Shown piece by piece: positions 32,561 to 40,530 of a stretch of 64,000 nt of DNA. The notes below the pieces were generated by a model. That model ran no database searches, had not been told where the DNA came from, and was given only the letters and a program-made list of their open reading frames with translations. The stretch is taken from positions 1-64,000 of the IMG/VR virus record IMGVR_UViG_3300017991_000002. One strand, 5' to 3'. The translations under genes and the position numbers were made by a program. The stretch comes from a virus. Position 1 is the first letter of the stretch, and the number at the start of each line of letters is the position of its first letter.

Positions 32561-32952
32561 TTAACCTTCAGCTTTCTCTTCTTACCTTCCTTTTCAGTTT
32601 TAGGATCTTCCCAGGGCATAAACCTGGCGGAGGGGAAAAGGAACGTAACGAATGAGTCCTCATCAAAAAAGACTCCAAGTTTAAGGTCAAGATCCTCATT
32701 GTAGGCAAAATTATCCACTTCTTCCGTCGCTTTTACCGGGGGATCCAGAATTTCAACAACGATTGCCGGGCTACCTTCCCCCGGATGTTTCTTAATCCGA
32801 AGACCGGGCTTCCACTGCACAATATCTCCTACACTAAATTCATGCCTTTCGTTAAGAACTTGAACAGCCTTTCTTAAATCCTCCGCGGAATACTCAAAAA
32901 CATTCTCTTCCCTCTCCTCCGAAATGGCACTCAATATGTCCGACATATTCAT
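32557..32952 (-). CDS. Tagged hypothetical protein
   Basis: 131 residues from ATG 32952 (GGAAGGTGTAAC). Central beta-rich domain with EFSVGDIVQWKPGLRIKKHP and APIVVEIL-like strands, suggesting a SH3-like barrel. Ends GKKRKLKVK. Confidence 0.65.
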   Translation of the reverse strand: MNMSDILSAISEEREENVFEYSAEDLRKAVQVLNERHEFSVGDIVQWKPGLRIKKHPGEGSPAIVVEILDPPVKATEEVDNFAYNEDLDLKLGVFFDEDSFVTFLFPSARFMPWEDPKTEKEGKKRKLKVK

Positions 32953-32953
32953 G

Positions 32954-33247
32954 TTACACCTTCCTTCCATTTGATTCTTTGACCTGGGCCTTCAACCCAA
33001 GAGCGTTAAGTATGTCAATAAAAGTCCGGAACCTTGTCTCGTCCGGGCTATTCAAAAATCTGGAGACTGTTGATTCGCTTCTTCCTGACATTCTCGCCAG
33101 GTCTTTTTTGGAGATATTCCTGGACTCCATGATTTCACAAATGGCTTCCGTGATTTCCATACACGACTCCCCTATAGCAGACAGCCTGGCAAACTCCGGG
33201 TCGCTTTTCAGTAATTTCGCTCTATAGTCTCTTAGGGTCTTCATCAT
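32954..33247 (-). CDS. XRE-type helix-turn-helix protein
   Basis: 97 residues. A Cro/CI-type helix-turn-helix RNISKKDLARMSGRSESTVS with the following RFLNSPDETRFRTFIDILNA, as in HigA-like antitoxins. No adjacent toxin is recognised. Probable transcription factor for this operon. Untagged. Confidence 0.8.
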   Translation of the reverse strand: MMKTLRDYRAKLLKSDPEFARLSAIGESCMEITEAICEIMESRNISKKDLARMSGRSESTVSRFLNSPDETRFRTFIDILNALGLKAQVKESNGRKV

Positions 33248-33675
33248 CCCACTTCATCCTTTTTATCTTCTTCTTGGGGAACATCCTCCAACTTTCCAGT
33301 AACCGGCATCACCTCAAAAACGCCTTTGTATTCATTATAAAGTCTTTCCGCCCGACGCTTTACTTGAGGATCGACATCGTTAAGTGTATGCGCCAGTTTC
33401 TTTGCACCCAGCCATTCAAGGTAGAGGTCACTGTTCCTTGAATTCTTTCCCTCTTTCCTTTTTCGATTCTCCTCCATATCTCTCAATATTTCCTCGTCCG
33501 TCATCATCAAGTAATAGAGGGGGATAGCCTCCTCCTCATATTGACCATTTACATCTTTGAAGACAACCACAATTTCCCGGTCAATACGGAAACCAGAAAA
33601 ATCACTGATATTACATACAGTATGCAAAAGATCCTTAACCTTTTTCTGTACCTTCAACGTTTCGTCTACGAGCAT
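33244..33675 (-). CDS. Hypothetical protein
   Basis: 143 residues, alpha/beta with acidic C-terminus. The 200 nt upstream (33676-33875) hold a GC-rich hairpin (GTCCGG...CCGGAC) followed at a distance by T7 on the minus strand, maybe a weak terminator, and no supported gene. Untagged. Confidence 0.6.
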   Translation of the reverse strand: MLVDETLKVQKKVKDLLHTVCNISDFSGFRIDREIVVVFKDVNGQYEEEAIPLYYLMMTDEEILRDMEENRKRKEGKNSRNSDLYLEWLGAKKLAHTLNDVDPQVKRRAERLYNEYKGVFEVMPVTGKLEDVPQEEDKKDEVG

Positions 33676-33875
33676 GATCCACTCCTTTCTTGGTATTATT
33701 TAATGATTGACAGAGGTATACATTAAACAAAAAAATGGAACCAAGTCCGGCTGAGGATACCGGACTCGATTCCCGGAGGTGTAACTGTGTGACTACGTCC
33801 ACTGTCTCAGCAGTGAATATATTAGGAGGGGCACAAAGTCCGCAACCTCGTAGCCTATGCTCAGTATAAACCATC

Positions 33876-34196
33876 CTAGCCCACCTTGTCAATCCTTAGT
33901 CTTCTTTTTACTCTCCCCGAACTATACATATCCTCATCGAAAAATACCAAAGCAGCTGCTTCCCAAGGATACTTCGCAGCTCCTCTATAAACCCATTCCG
34001 TCTTACTCTTTTCCCATATAAAGAGAAGGGATACAGGTACGAGGCCTATAACCTCGCTCTCAACGTAACACTTTCTTACTTGATAAACAACATCTTTGAC
34101 ATGATCAACCCTAAAGTATCCCCATTGCTGACATTCCCACCCGAGACTGGTCATTTTTTCTGATTCACTGTTTGACATTTCTTCGCTTTCTGTCAT
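33876..34196 (-). CDS. Tagged hypothetical protein
   Basis: 106 residues. The centre has TSLGWECQQWGYFRVDHVKD, aromatic-rich strands, then acidic MYSS, ending RVKRRLRIDKVG. Confidence 0.65.
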   Translation of the reverse strand: MTESEEMSNSESEKMTSLGWECQQWGYFRVDHVKDVVYQVRKCYVESEVIGLVPVSLLFIWEKSKTEWVYRGAAKYPWEAAALVFFDEDMYSSGRVKRRLRIDKVG

Positions 34197-34420
34197 TTTT
34201 TATTTATCCTTAACTTGCGAAACGTTTTTGCTGGAGGACACTGCTCTTTATTTTCCACCCTTGTCACCCACAAGGAAGGGCTCTCTGCACCGACAAGGTG
34301 CATAAACCGCAAAAGACCCAAACTGGACTTCATATTATCGAGAGTCTCCAGAGATTTAATATAATCCTCAAGATCTCCCTTGATGTCCCCAAACGACAGT
34401 TGATTATTACTATTTGACAT
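34193..34420 (-). CDS. Tagged helical protein
   Basis: 75 residues: helix LSFGDIKGDLEDYIKSLETL, second helix, ending KTFRKLRINKK. ATGA-type overlaps with both neighbours. Confidence 0.65.
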   Translation of the reverse strand: MSNSNNQLSFGDIKGDLEDYIKSLETLDNMKSSLGLLRFMHLVGAESPSLWVTRVENKEQCPPAKTFRKLRINKK

Positions 34421-34733
34421 TTGATTTCCTCATCCTCAACTTTCTTACTGTTCTCTTTTCCATTCTTTCCTCTATATTATCAATCAGATTCTCCAACTCA
34501 ATCCTCACCCATTGCAACACTTTCAGCCTGGCCATATCGGCCGAATATTCCGAAGCATTCTGAGAAGCCAGATGATCTATTTCTTCCTCCTGCTCACATA
34601 TCTTGTCCACCAGCTCTAAGATTTTCACTTCATATTTTCTTCTGACATGGCCAAAGTCAGACAGGTCATCCGGCAAATCACATATCACTCTCCACTCCCC
34701 TGCTGTCAGATCTACTTTTTTACGATCCACCAT
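34410..34733 (-). CDS. Tagged helical-bundle protein
   Basis: 107 residues: HVRRKYEVKILELVDKICEQ, a Ser/Ala helix and KVLQWVRIELENLIDNIEER; ends RTVRKLRMRKSNVK. Same two-helix plan as 16115-17381 and 36643-37318. Confidence 0.65.
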   Translation of the reverse strand: MVDRKKVDLTAGEWRVICDLPDDLSDFGHVRRKYEVKILELVDKICEQEEEIDHLASQNASEYSADMARLKVLQWVRIELENLIDNIEERMEKRTVRKLRMRKSNVK

Positions 34734-35394
34734 TTGGAATCCTCAGCTTTCTGCTCATTCTGTTTGTGCCCGTCCCTTCCTGCCCCGGATCTTCTTCATT
34801 TGGGAGGACAACTTGAAATTTATGATTAACTTTCATAAATACCTGTCCTCCTGCTTCATTAATACGACTCATAAAATCGGGCAACGAAGTACCAGCATAA
34901 ATAGAAACCTTAGGTCCTGCAACATAATCCGGGGTAGCAAGCCATGGAACTCCACCCTTATTTATAATCTCTACCGAATAGGGACTATTACGATAACCTT
35001 CGTCTGGGGTATCCAAATTCCCCGTAAAAAATACGCTGATAATATCCCACGCCTTCCTACCTTCCTTCCTATCATGGTCACCATACTCATAAGGTGCACC
35101 GGCATTATGCTCATACGGAGCGTCATTCCAATCATCCCCCCACTGTTCTAACAGTGGCTGGGTTGTGAAATAAGCCCTATAGTCTTCAACATAGCAGAGT
35201 TTATAAGTATGCAAAAGGGAGGCGGTTCGATCATCATCCCGAACAATCCAATCATCCCTTGTCAGTAGATCAATTTCAGACTCGCCTTCATCCACCTCTA
35301 TCCCCAAATCCATATTATCCCCTAATACGAACCACTCCTTCGATTGAGGAAGTTTGAATGGCTTACCTGTCCCTATGGCCTCATAAATGTTCAT
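34720..35394 (-). CDS. Tagged larger hypothetical protein
   Basis: 224 residues, one of the largest tagged proteins. N-terminal 90 residues acidic; core beta/alpha with WDIISVFFTGNLDTPDEGY; ends RMSRKLRIPNGGS. Start overlaps 35395-35628's end. No family recognised. Confidence 0.65.
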   Translation of the reverse strand: MNIYEAIGTGKPFKLPQSKEWFVLGDNMDLGIEVDEGESEIDLLTRDDWIVRDDDRTASLLHTYKLCYVEDYRAYFTTQPLLEQWGDDWNDAPYEHNAGAPYEYGDHDRKEGRKAWDIISVFFTGNLDTPDEGYRNSPYSVEIINKGGVPWLATPDYVAGPKVSIYAGTSLPDFMSRINEAGGQVFMKVNHKFQVVLPNEEDPGQEGTGTNRMSRKLRIPNGGS

Positions 35395-35628
35395 TCAGTC
35401 CTCCAACGGTGTCAACTCAAACTCCTGAAAAAGGGGACAATGTAGACGGCAACATTTTTGGCTCGAGGTGCATCCGTGAAAGCACTTGGCCGCCCCCTCA
35501 AATTTGATACCCTTCTCCAGACTACCTGCTAGGCTCCTAACCTCAAAATCGGAATAAGGGCACCTACCTTTATTGGCAACCATATTTATAAGGAAGTCAA
35601 TTAACTTTCTATCCCTTTCTGTTTTCAT
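35395..35628 (-). CDS. Untagged paralogue of 14166-14471
   Basis: 77 residues. KLIDFLINMVANKGRCPY then CFHG...CCRLHCPLFQEFELTP parallels the Cys-rich protein at 14166, but here the protein stops soon after CPL and has no tag, so the tag is separable from the fold. Confidence 0.65.
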   Translation of the reverse strand: MKTERDRKLIDFLINMVANKGRCPYSDFEVRSLAGSLEKGIKFEGAAKCFHGCTSSQKCCRLHCPLFQEFELTPLED

Positions 35629-36014
35629 AAAATCCCTTTCATTTTCCCATAATCCCTGGCATTCTTTGAATACCCCTGATTAGCTGTAATCCAAGAACCC
35701 AACCAATCCCACTCATCAAGGACAAAGTTACGAAACTCTTCAGCAGTAAGGCTTATGACCTTTTCCTCAGTCCACTCGAGCATACCGATCACCTGATCAT
35801 AAATACTTGTCTTGTCCTCAGGAACAGTAAGCCCAAAGATCAAACGCTCCACTTTGCCCTCCTCAAGGCTATTAAGCTTCTCAATAATTTTCTCTTTTGC
35901 CTTCTGGATATAGCCGGCCCTCGCCTCAAGATACATACTACGATGATTATCCCGGTTATCTTTGAGCTTGACCAACAATTTATCTTTCTCGATCTTGGTT
36001 TTCATTTCTATCAT
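35625..36014 (-). CDS. Hypothetical protein heading an operon
   Basis: 129 residues, helical, Lys-rich. Follows the promoter-like element 36041-36085 and heads the set of genes running to 23904. Untagged. Confidence 0.6.
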   Translation of the reverse strand: MIEMKTKIEKDKLLVKLKDNRDNHRSMYLEARAGYIQKAKEKIIEKLNSLEEGKVERLIFGLTVPEDKTSIYDQVIGMLEWTEEKVISLTAEEFRNFVLDEWDWLGSWITANQGYSKNARDYGKMKGIL

Positions 36015-36040
36015 GGATCCTCCCTTCGATTAAACTTTCC

Positions 36041-36085
36041 TCTATTATACTTATACGCCTGTGAAGACAAAAAAGTAAAAGAAAA
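36041..36085 (-). promoter_or_regulatory. T4-late-like promoter element
   Basis: Minus strand TTTTTTGTCTTCACAGGCG, then TATAAGTATAATAGAGG. A diverged copy of the element at 23838, again with TATAAGTATA 27 nt upstream of a start codon. Confidence 0.7.
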
Positions 36086-36105
36086 TGTAGATAGAATACC
36101 GATTT

Positions 36106-36399
36106 TTAGTTGACTGTGTCTTCTCTATTCTTTTTCAGGTACTCCGCAGCCATCTTACACTCTCCTTCAATCTGGTCGACTTTATCCTGGCCAATAACAT
36201 TAGCAATTCTCTTCTTCAGTTCGATCAACCTCTCTTCCTGCATCTTTTTGTACCTGCCATGGAATCCGGACTCCCTCAGCTTTTCGATCGCCCACCTCTT
36301 CATAAGATCCGGAATTTCACCATCCCCCATATTCCCATGTACGGCCAAAATCAACAGCCACTCAACCGGCATATACACAGACACCTTTCTTTCCATCAT
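36106..36399 (-). CDS. Hypothetical helical protein
   Basis: 97 residues with coiled-coil character (MKRWAIEKLRESGFHGRYKK). No tag. Start MMERKVSV overlaps the previous stop. Confidence 0.6.
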   Translation of the reverse strand: MMERKVSVYMPVEWLLILAVHGNMGDGEIPDLMKRWAIEKLRESGFHGRYKKMQEERLIELKKRIANVIGQDKVDQIEGECKMAAEYLKKNREDTVN

Positions 36400-36653
36400 A
36401 ATCTCAATCTCCTTTTACTTCTTACAGAGTCCACAAGAATAGACTTTGAATTTTGGACATCATCCCCCTTTATCTCCCAATCATCAGCAAGGGCATCCGC
36501 AGCATCCAAATGCGCATTTTCCAACAGTTCCAGACTACCGTCCTCCAAGACAGCATGGAATTCACCATCTTTATACACATGCCACTTGTCCCCGGTTCCT
36601 CAAGCCTCTCTTTTGAAGGGACAACCACTCAGGGCCGCTTCTCTAAAATTCAT
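36396..36653 (-). pseudogene. Tagged gene with in-frame TGA
   Basis: The frame from ATG 36653 (GAGGATAGGGA upstream) reads MNFREAALSGCPFKREA, then TGA, then continues in the same frame for 66 codons to ...RSKRRLRL, a tag. Downstream translation could start at GTG 36578. Either one gene broken by a nonsense codon, two coupled genes, or stop readthrough. The N-terminal FREAALS resembles the SIREA leaders of the virion-like block. Confidence 0.5.
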
Positions 36654-36861
36654 TCCCTATCCTCAACTTTCTCCCTACTTCCTTACTACCTACCTTGAGA
36701 TTACTCAACATTTCTATTTCGTCCAAACTATCAAGAACATATCTCAGGGTACCATGAACATAACTAAGGCCTATTCGATCAATACCATATCCTGCCATTT
36801 GTGCCTGTGCTTCATCCATCCGCCCTTGAAGCCATTCAGCCAAAACTTCTTTTTTAATCAC
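36643..36861 (-). CDS. Tagged helical paralogue
   Basis: 72 residues, MIKKEVLAEWLQGRMDEAQA, ending VGRKLRIGNEF. Clearly related in start and layout to the next gene upstream (MIKEESLIEWLESEIEKLEE). Confidence 0.7.
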   Translation of the reverse strand: MIKKEVLAEWLQGRMDEAQAQMAGYGIDRIGLSYVHGTLRYVLDSLDEIEMLSNLKVGSKEVGRKLRIGNEF

Positions 36862-37082
36862 TTTAGTACCTTCAACTTCCTTTTAAATCCTTTAACGTTT
36901 CCTTCGGCCACTTTGTCTTCACTTAAAGCCTTTATATCATCTATATGATGAAGAATATAAGTGAAGACTGTCTTATTCCGAAGAGCCATCACCTTCTCAA
37001 AATAAGACCCCACCTTCGCCACCTCCTCAAGCTTTTCTATCTCACTCTCAAGCCACTCTATAAGAGATTCTTCCTTGATCAT
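36858..37082 (-). CDS. Tagged helical paralogue
   Basis: 74 residues, a sibling of 36643-36861; ends FKRKLKVLK. Overlap ATGATC-type coupling with both neighbours. Confidence 0.7.
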   Translation of the reverse strand: MIKEESLIEWLESEIEKLEEVAKVGSYFEKVMALRNKTVFTYILHHIDDIKALSEDKVAEGNVKGFKRKLKVLK

Positions 37083-37318
37083 TTGGGTACTCTTAATTTC
37101 CTTTTATACTCAAATATGACAGGAACATCCTTCTTGTCTTCTTCCAATTCGGTCAAAATTTTCATTATGCTGTCTATCTCATCCTTCATGACCGTGACAT
37201 GATAAACATTAGTGAATCCACTTTGGAGTAGTGCCTTCTTGACCGTATCTTTCAATAGAACCAATCGATCCTGAAGATAAGACTCAAACTCCTCCCGAGA
37301 TCCAAACTTTACCGACAT
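37079..37318 (-). CDS. Tagged helical paralogue
   Basis: 79 residues; SREEFESYLQDRLVLLKDTV...VTVMKDEIDSIMKIL repeats the two-helix plan of the two genes downstream; ends EYKRKLRVPK. Third member of a tandem family. Confidence 0.7.
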   Translation of the reverse strand: MSVKFGSREEFESYLQDRLVLLKDTVKKALLQSGFTNVYHVTVMKDEIDSIMKILTELEEDKKDVPVIFEYKRKLRVPK

Positions 37319-37550
37319 TCAATTTCCTCTCCTTTGAAGCCTTCCTCGATTCTCTATAGACCGATCTTCTCTTAATAGACTCCCCCTCGATATATAAATG
37401 ATCCCACTTCTGAAATATGGCTATGGTTTCATCATACTTCAATGATGATACAGTCAAGAGGCCGCCGGTCGTAACCTTATAAAGGACCTCTCCGAACACC
37501 CACTCATCTCCGCCAACCACAACAACAAGCCCTTTTCGCCTATCATCCAT
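37284..37550 (-). CDS. Tagged hypothetical protein
   Basis: 88 residues, beta-rich (GLVVVVGGDEWVFGEVLYKV), with ERKLNVGKVWISGGV at the end: the tag is N-variant and followed by 9 residues reading into the next gene. Overlap with 37079-37318 is 35 nt. Confidence 0.65.
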   Translation of the reverse strand: MDDRRKGLVVVVGGDEWVFGEVLYKVTTGGLLTVSSLKYDETIAIFQKWDHLYIEGESIKRRSVYRESRKASKERKLNVGKVWISGGV

Positions 37551-37551
37551 G

Positions 37552-37923
37552 TCAATCCCTCTCCACTATCTCACCTTGGACGGCCTCATATTCATCCTCA
37601 CTTAACCACATAAAAGACTGAACAACACCGGGGTCATCGAAGTCTTTAAAACCCTCTACTCGAAGGCCAAGACTGTCACCACAAAGAACCCTCGTAATCG
37701 TGGCAATTAATGACAAAAACGATACTCCCTCGTCATCTTTGTCATAACGAGCAATTCCAAGCTCCGGATATTTTTTCTCAAGCTCTCGGAGTTCGTTGAC
37801 CTTTTCTTCGAAGGGTATAACCTTGTTCAAGTCATCGTAGGACACAGTCCTGATTTTAAGCATCTCATTCAATATATCGAGAAGCCTTTCCTTCCTTTCA
37901 TCTAGATACATGTATGGATTCAC
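37552..37923 (-). CDS. Hypothetical protein
   Basis: 123 residues from GTG 37923 (AAAGGAGAAATATA), helical, ending QGEIVERD. Untagged. Confidence 0.6.
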   Translation of the reverse strand: MNPYMYLDERKERLLDILNEMLKIRTVSYDDLNKVIPFEEKVNELRELEKKYPELGIARYDKDDEGVSFLSLIATITRVLCGDSLGLRVEGFKDFDDPGVVQSFMWLSEDEYEAVQGEIVERD

Positions 37924-37971
37924 TATATTTCTCCTTTCCAAGAACAAACTGTGGTTATATCGTCTACCGGG

Positions 37972-38307
37972 CTATTCCCCGACAACATCCAAACCCGCTA
38001 TAATCAAGTGTCTCACCGCCCCTTCCGCATCAAAATCATGATAAAGACGAAGCATCCTGACCTGAATAAGGCCGATGGTCAAATAAAAAACGTTTCCCGC
38101 CACACGAAGTCCTATTCTCCAATCATTCGCGGACGGCTCTACATTCACAAGGGAAACATGATCAGGCAACGTTTCCTTCGCAATTTTGGTCACCATAACA
38201 AAGCTTGGGTCATCAAACCATTCTCCCTTGTCACAGATGTACTCACCAACACTGCCGGATCTCGACACCTCCATAAGTTCCTTAGCATCAACCATCACAT
38301 TCATCAT
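37972..38307 (-). CDS. Hypothetical protein
   Basis: 111 residues; beta-rich NVFYLTIGLIQVRML in the C-terminal half. Untagged. Confidence 0.6.
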   Translation of the reverse strand: MMNVMVDAKELMEVSRSGSVGEYICDKGEWFDDPSFVMVTKIAKETLPDHVSLVNVEPSANDWRIGLRVAGNVFYLTIGLIQVRMLRLYHDFDAEGAVRHLIIAGLDVVGE

Positions 38308-38557
38308 TATCCTCCCTATTCTTGGACAGTCTTAACTTTCTGGTTATGGGTCCAAGACTTCTTATTTCTTCTTCTTTCACCTCACCGTTCGATGTCATCA
38401 AAGAATAGATTGTGTCCCTCATGAAACCTATCATTATTTCCCGTTTATTACTCTCCTCCTTCGAATCATTGGATGATTTACTACAACTTTCCCTGATCGC
38501 CTCTTCATATTTCAACAACAACCTCCACATGCTATTCTTACCTTCCAATGTCACCAC
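38288..38557 (-). CDS. Tagged hypothetical protein
   Basis: 89 residues, GTG start after GGGGAG. Helical. TRKLRLSKNREDNDECDG: the tag is followed by a 12-residue acidic tail. Confidence 0.65.
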   Translation of the reverse strand: MVTLEGKNSMWRLLLKYEEAIRESCSKSSNDSKEESNKREIMIGFMRDTIYSLMTSNGEVKEEEIRSLGPITRKLRLSKNREDNDECDG

Positions 38558-38567
38558 CTCCCCTTCC

Positions 38568-38864
38568 TCATTTGGGCAATCTCAACTTCCTGTAAAATTT
38601 TTGATTATTGCATTTTTGGGGTTTCGAAGCAAGAGCTATATCCATCAACAGGGAATTTCCAGGCCACAAATTAACCTCAACCATCGTCGCATCCTCCCTA
38701 TAAAAACAGGAAACACTTGCATCGATATCATATCTGGCACTAAGCATATCAGCTATTACCTCTTCCATGGCCACGAGAAGAGTGGTATCCTTCACTTCAT
38801 ATCTGAATAATGATACAATAGATTCGACTGACTCAGACACCTCATTCATATAATTATCCACCAA
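38568..38864 (-). CDS. Tagged hypothetical protein
   Basis: 98 residues, start GTG or TTG after GAGGTGATGG. Ends FYRKLRLPK, coded AGG AAG TTG AGA TTG, while the next gene has its own GGGGAGG site, so this tag is not needed for ribosome binding. Confidence 0.65.
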   Translation of the reverse strand: MVDNYMNEVSESVESIVSLFRYEVKDTTLLVAMEEVIADMLSARYDIDASVSCFYREDATMVEVNLWPGNSLLMDIALASKPQKCNNQKFYRKLRLPK

Positions 38865-38867
38865 CCA

Positions 38868-39380
38868 TCACCTCCGTACTCTCAGCCTTCTTGCCGGCCT
38901 CTTTCCTAACTCCCCCACATAAACTGGCTTATCCGCCTGAGATGCCTCTTTTAATAACCGAATAACCTCGTCATACGCCTCTATTCTCCCTTGCATAACA
39001 GCTGAAGATGTCCTCCCTCCGGATAAAAGCTCCTGCCTAGCCCCTTCCCGAACTTCCGATATTGTTATTATAATTTCACCTCTATTAATTAAATGATGGT
39101 TGTCTGCACTCCCTTTATCCAGAAGGATAAGATGCCTCATAAGTTTACTCACTTCTTTTACAGACATTCCGGTCTTCAACAAAGACTTCCTGATAATCTG
39201 TATTACTTCAAGAACATCATCAGAGGGAACCTTATCAATAACACCAAGAGCCTTCATTATAGTAACTTTGACCTCAGGCCATACAAAGTCCTGCTCAATC
39301 AGCCACATAAGATAATTGGGATCAACCTGGGCAACCTTTTCAATCTCCTTGCCCTTATATTTACCAAACAAAAGACGCAT
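38868..39380 (-). CDS. ExoX-like C-terminal domain protein with tag
   Basis: 170 residues. The start MRLLFGKYKGKEIEKVAQVD, PNYLMWLIEQDFVWPEV is the small domain (FGKYKG...DPxYLxWL) found at the C-terminus of exodeoxyribonuclease X-like proteins and stand-alone in phages. The middle is helical; ends GKRPARRLRVRR. Likely DNA-associated; nuclease motifs absent. Confidence 0.65.
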   Translation of the reverse strand: MRLLFGKYKGKEIEKVAQVDPNYLMWLIEQDFVWPEVKVTIMKALGVIDKVPSDDVLEVIQIIRKSLLKTGMSVKEVSKLMRHLILLDKGSADNHHLINRGEIIITISEVREGARQELLSGGRTSSAVMQGRIEAYDEVIRLLKEASQADKPVYVGELGKRPARRLRVRR

Positions 39381-39383
39381 AAT

Positions 39384-39647
39384 TTACCATTCCAAGGATC
39401 CAGCACGAATACATATCAGACCGAACAGACAGGCAACACACAAGTCGGCCAACTCCCCCTCAAAGTCCTCCACAGGACCCCTAACAGCCTCGGCCAACTC
39501 ATAAAACTCTTCAGACACGGCACCGAACACTTCATGCCTGCTGGAGAATGTCCCGTAACCTTTTCTCGAGAGTTCAGTATCCAAAGCCTCGACCAAAAAA
39601 TCTATCCCTTTGGTAACCTCATTATCGGTTATCTGTCTCCTCATCAT
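39384..39647 (-). CDS. Second MazG-like pyrophosphohydrolase
   Basis: 87 residues. AVSEEFYELAEAVRG gives E-E-x-x-E and FEGELADLCVACLFG the E-x-x-D motif of MazG-like enzymes. Shorter than the copy at 22287. Untagged. Confidence 0.75.
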   Translation of the reverse strand: MMRRQITDNEVTKGIDFLVEALDTELSRKGYGTFSSRHEVFGAVSEEFYELAEAVRGPVEDFEGELADLCVACLFGLICIRAGSLEW

Positions 39648-39869
39648 TTAACCTCTTCTTCTCAAATGAACGGGAATATCTCCCCGAAGGTGAACTCCAC
39701 TGTTGACTTCTCCTGCAATGGCAAAGAAATTACGCCTAGGGATGATAACCATGGATGTATTATCCTCAAGACTACCTCTCCTCTTAAAGATATTTATTCT
39801 GGTTACCTTATTCCCTCTCCTAAGATATTCCTCTGTTGCCATTTTGATGTCGTCTCTTGTAATTGACAT
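39648..39869 (-). CDS. Small basic protein
   Basis: 73 residues from ATG 39869 (AAAGAGAGGCTTCT). Beta-rich basic C-terminus VHLRGDIPVHLRRRG; not the tag. Confidence 0.6.
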   Translation of the reverse strand: MSITRDDIKMATEEYLRRGNKVTRINIFKRRGSLEDNTSMVIIPRRNFFAIAGEVNSGVHLRGDIPVHLRRRG

Positions 39870-39889
39870 AGAAGCCTCTCTTTCCATAA

Positions 39890-40216
39890 TTACTGTAATC
39901 TCAACTTTCTAGAAGGTCTCATTTCTTCTTCACCTTTACATTGGGGACTGAAATCTCCCGCTAGGGAAGATATAATCTTACGCTTTATCCTCAAACAATT
40001 ATCCCTGTCAACAATATTCATTTTGAGGAGTTGAACCATTATCTTCTCAACAAGAGCCTCAAGACAAAGCATTTCCTTGTCCCCGATCATCGCAAATTCC
40101 TGGGCATCCTTCCAGAATGCCCTAAGCCAATAGCTGTCCACACCTATTACTTTATGACCCTCCTCTTCCAGCAACTCTGGAAACCTAATACCTATGTATT
40201 CTTCGAATGATGACAT
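39890..40216 (-). CDS. Tagged hypothetical protein
   Basis: 108 residues, helical, ending RPSRKLRLQ. Confidence 0.65.
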   Translation of the reverse strand: MSSFEEYIGIRFPELLEEEGHKVIGVDSYWLRAFWKDAQEFAMIGDKEMLCLEALVEKIMVQLLKMNIVDRDNCLRIKRKIISSLAGDFSPQCKGEEEMRPSRKLRLQ

Positions 40217-40530
40217 GCATTTATTTTCCTTTTAGAATTCCTGTTATCGACACCTTTGTTCTTTTTTATTAATTTATCAGAAACCGACCTGAGTTCCTGC
40301 AATCTTTTCAATCTATAATGCTCATGGACTAAGTTCATCAATCTACCTCTTTCCTCGGACACTGTTCCCACATCAAAACTCAGCCCCTTTACTGCCCCGT
40401 TATGGTCAACAGATATACCGGTCCCCGTGTGAGTAGCCGTCACCACATAAAACTCACCAGCTGCTCCCTTATTTAGCTCCCAATCCTCCGGGTTATTTTC
40501 AAGTGAGTGTATCACAGAGCAGATAAACAT
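40192..40530 (-). CDS. Hypothetical protein, weak tag-like end
   Basis: 112 residues. A GTG 40512 is an alternative start. Middle beta strands (GEFYVVTATHTGTGISVDHN). C-terminus NSKRKINACHHSKNT shows K-R-K-I only, probably a degraded tag; the AAAAGGAAAATAAATG there is the next ribosome site. Confidence 0.55.
   Translation of the reverse strand: MFICSVIHSLENNPEDWELNKGAAGEFYVVTATHTGTGISVDHNGAVKGLSFDVGTVSEERGRLMNLVHEHYRLKRLQELRSVSDKLIKKNKGVDNRNSKRKINACHHSKNT

Noticed and set aside
32954-33675. HigBA-type toxin-antitoxin pair
   Set aside because: 33244-33675 shows no toxin motif of the RelE/HigB fold.
33730-33790. T-arm-like CCGGACTCGATTCCCGG on the plus strand, possible tRNA
   Set aside because: Stem is imperfect, loop lacks the normal T54, and no acceptor, D-arm or anticodon arm fits upstream.
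33635-33892. 85-codon minus-strand frame
   Set aside because: Overlaps a better gene and a hairpin-rich gap, odd composition, no ribosome site.
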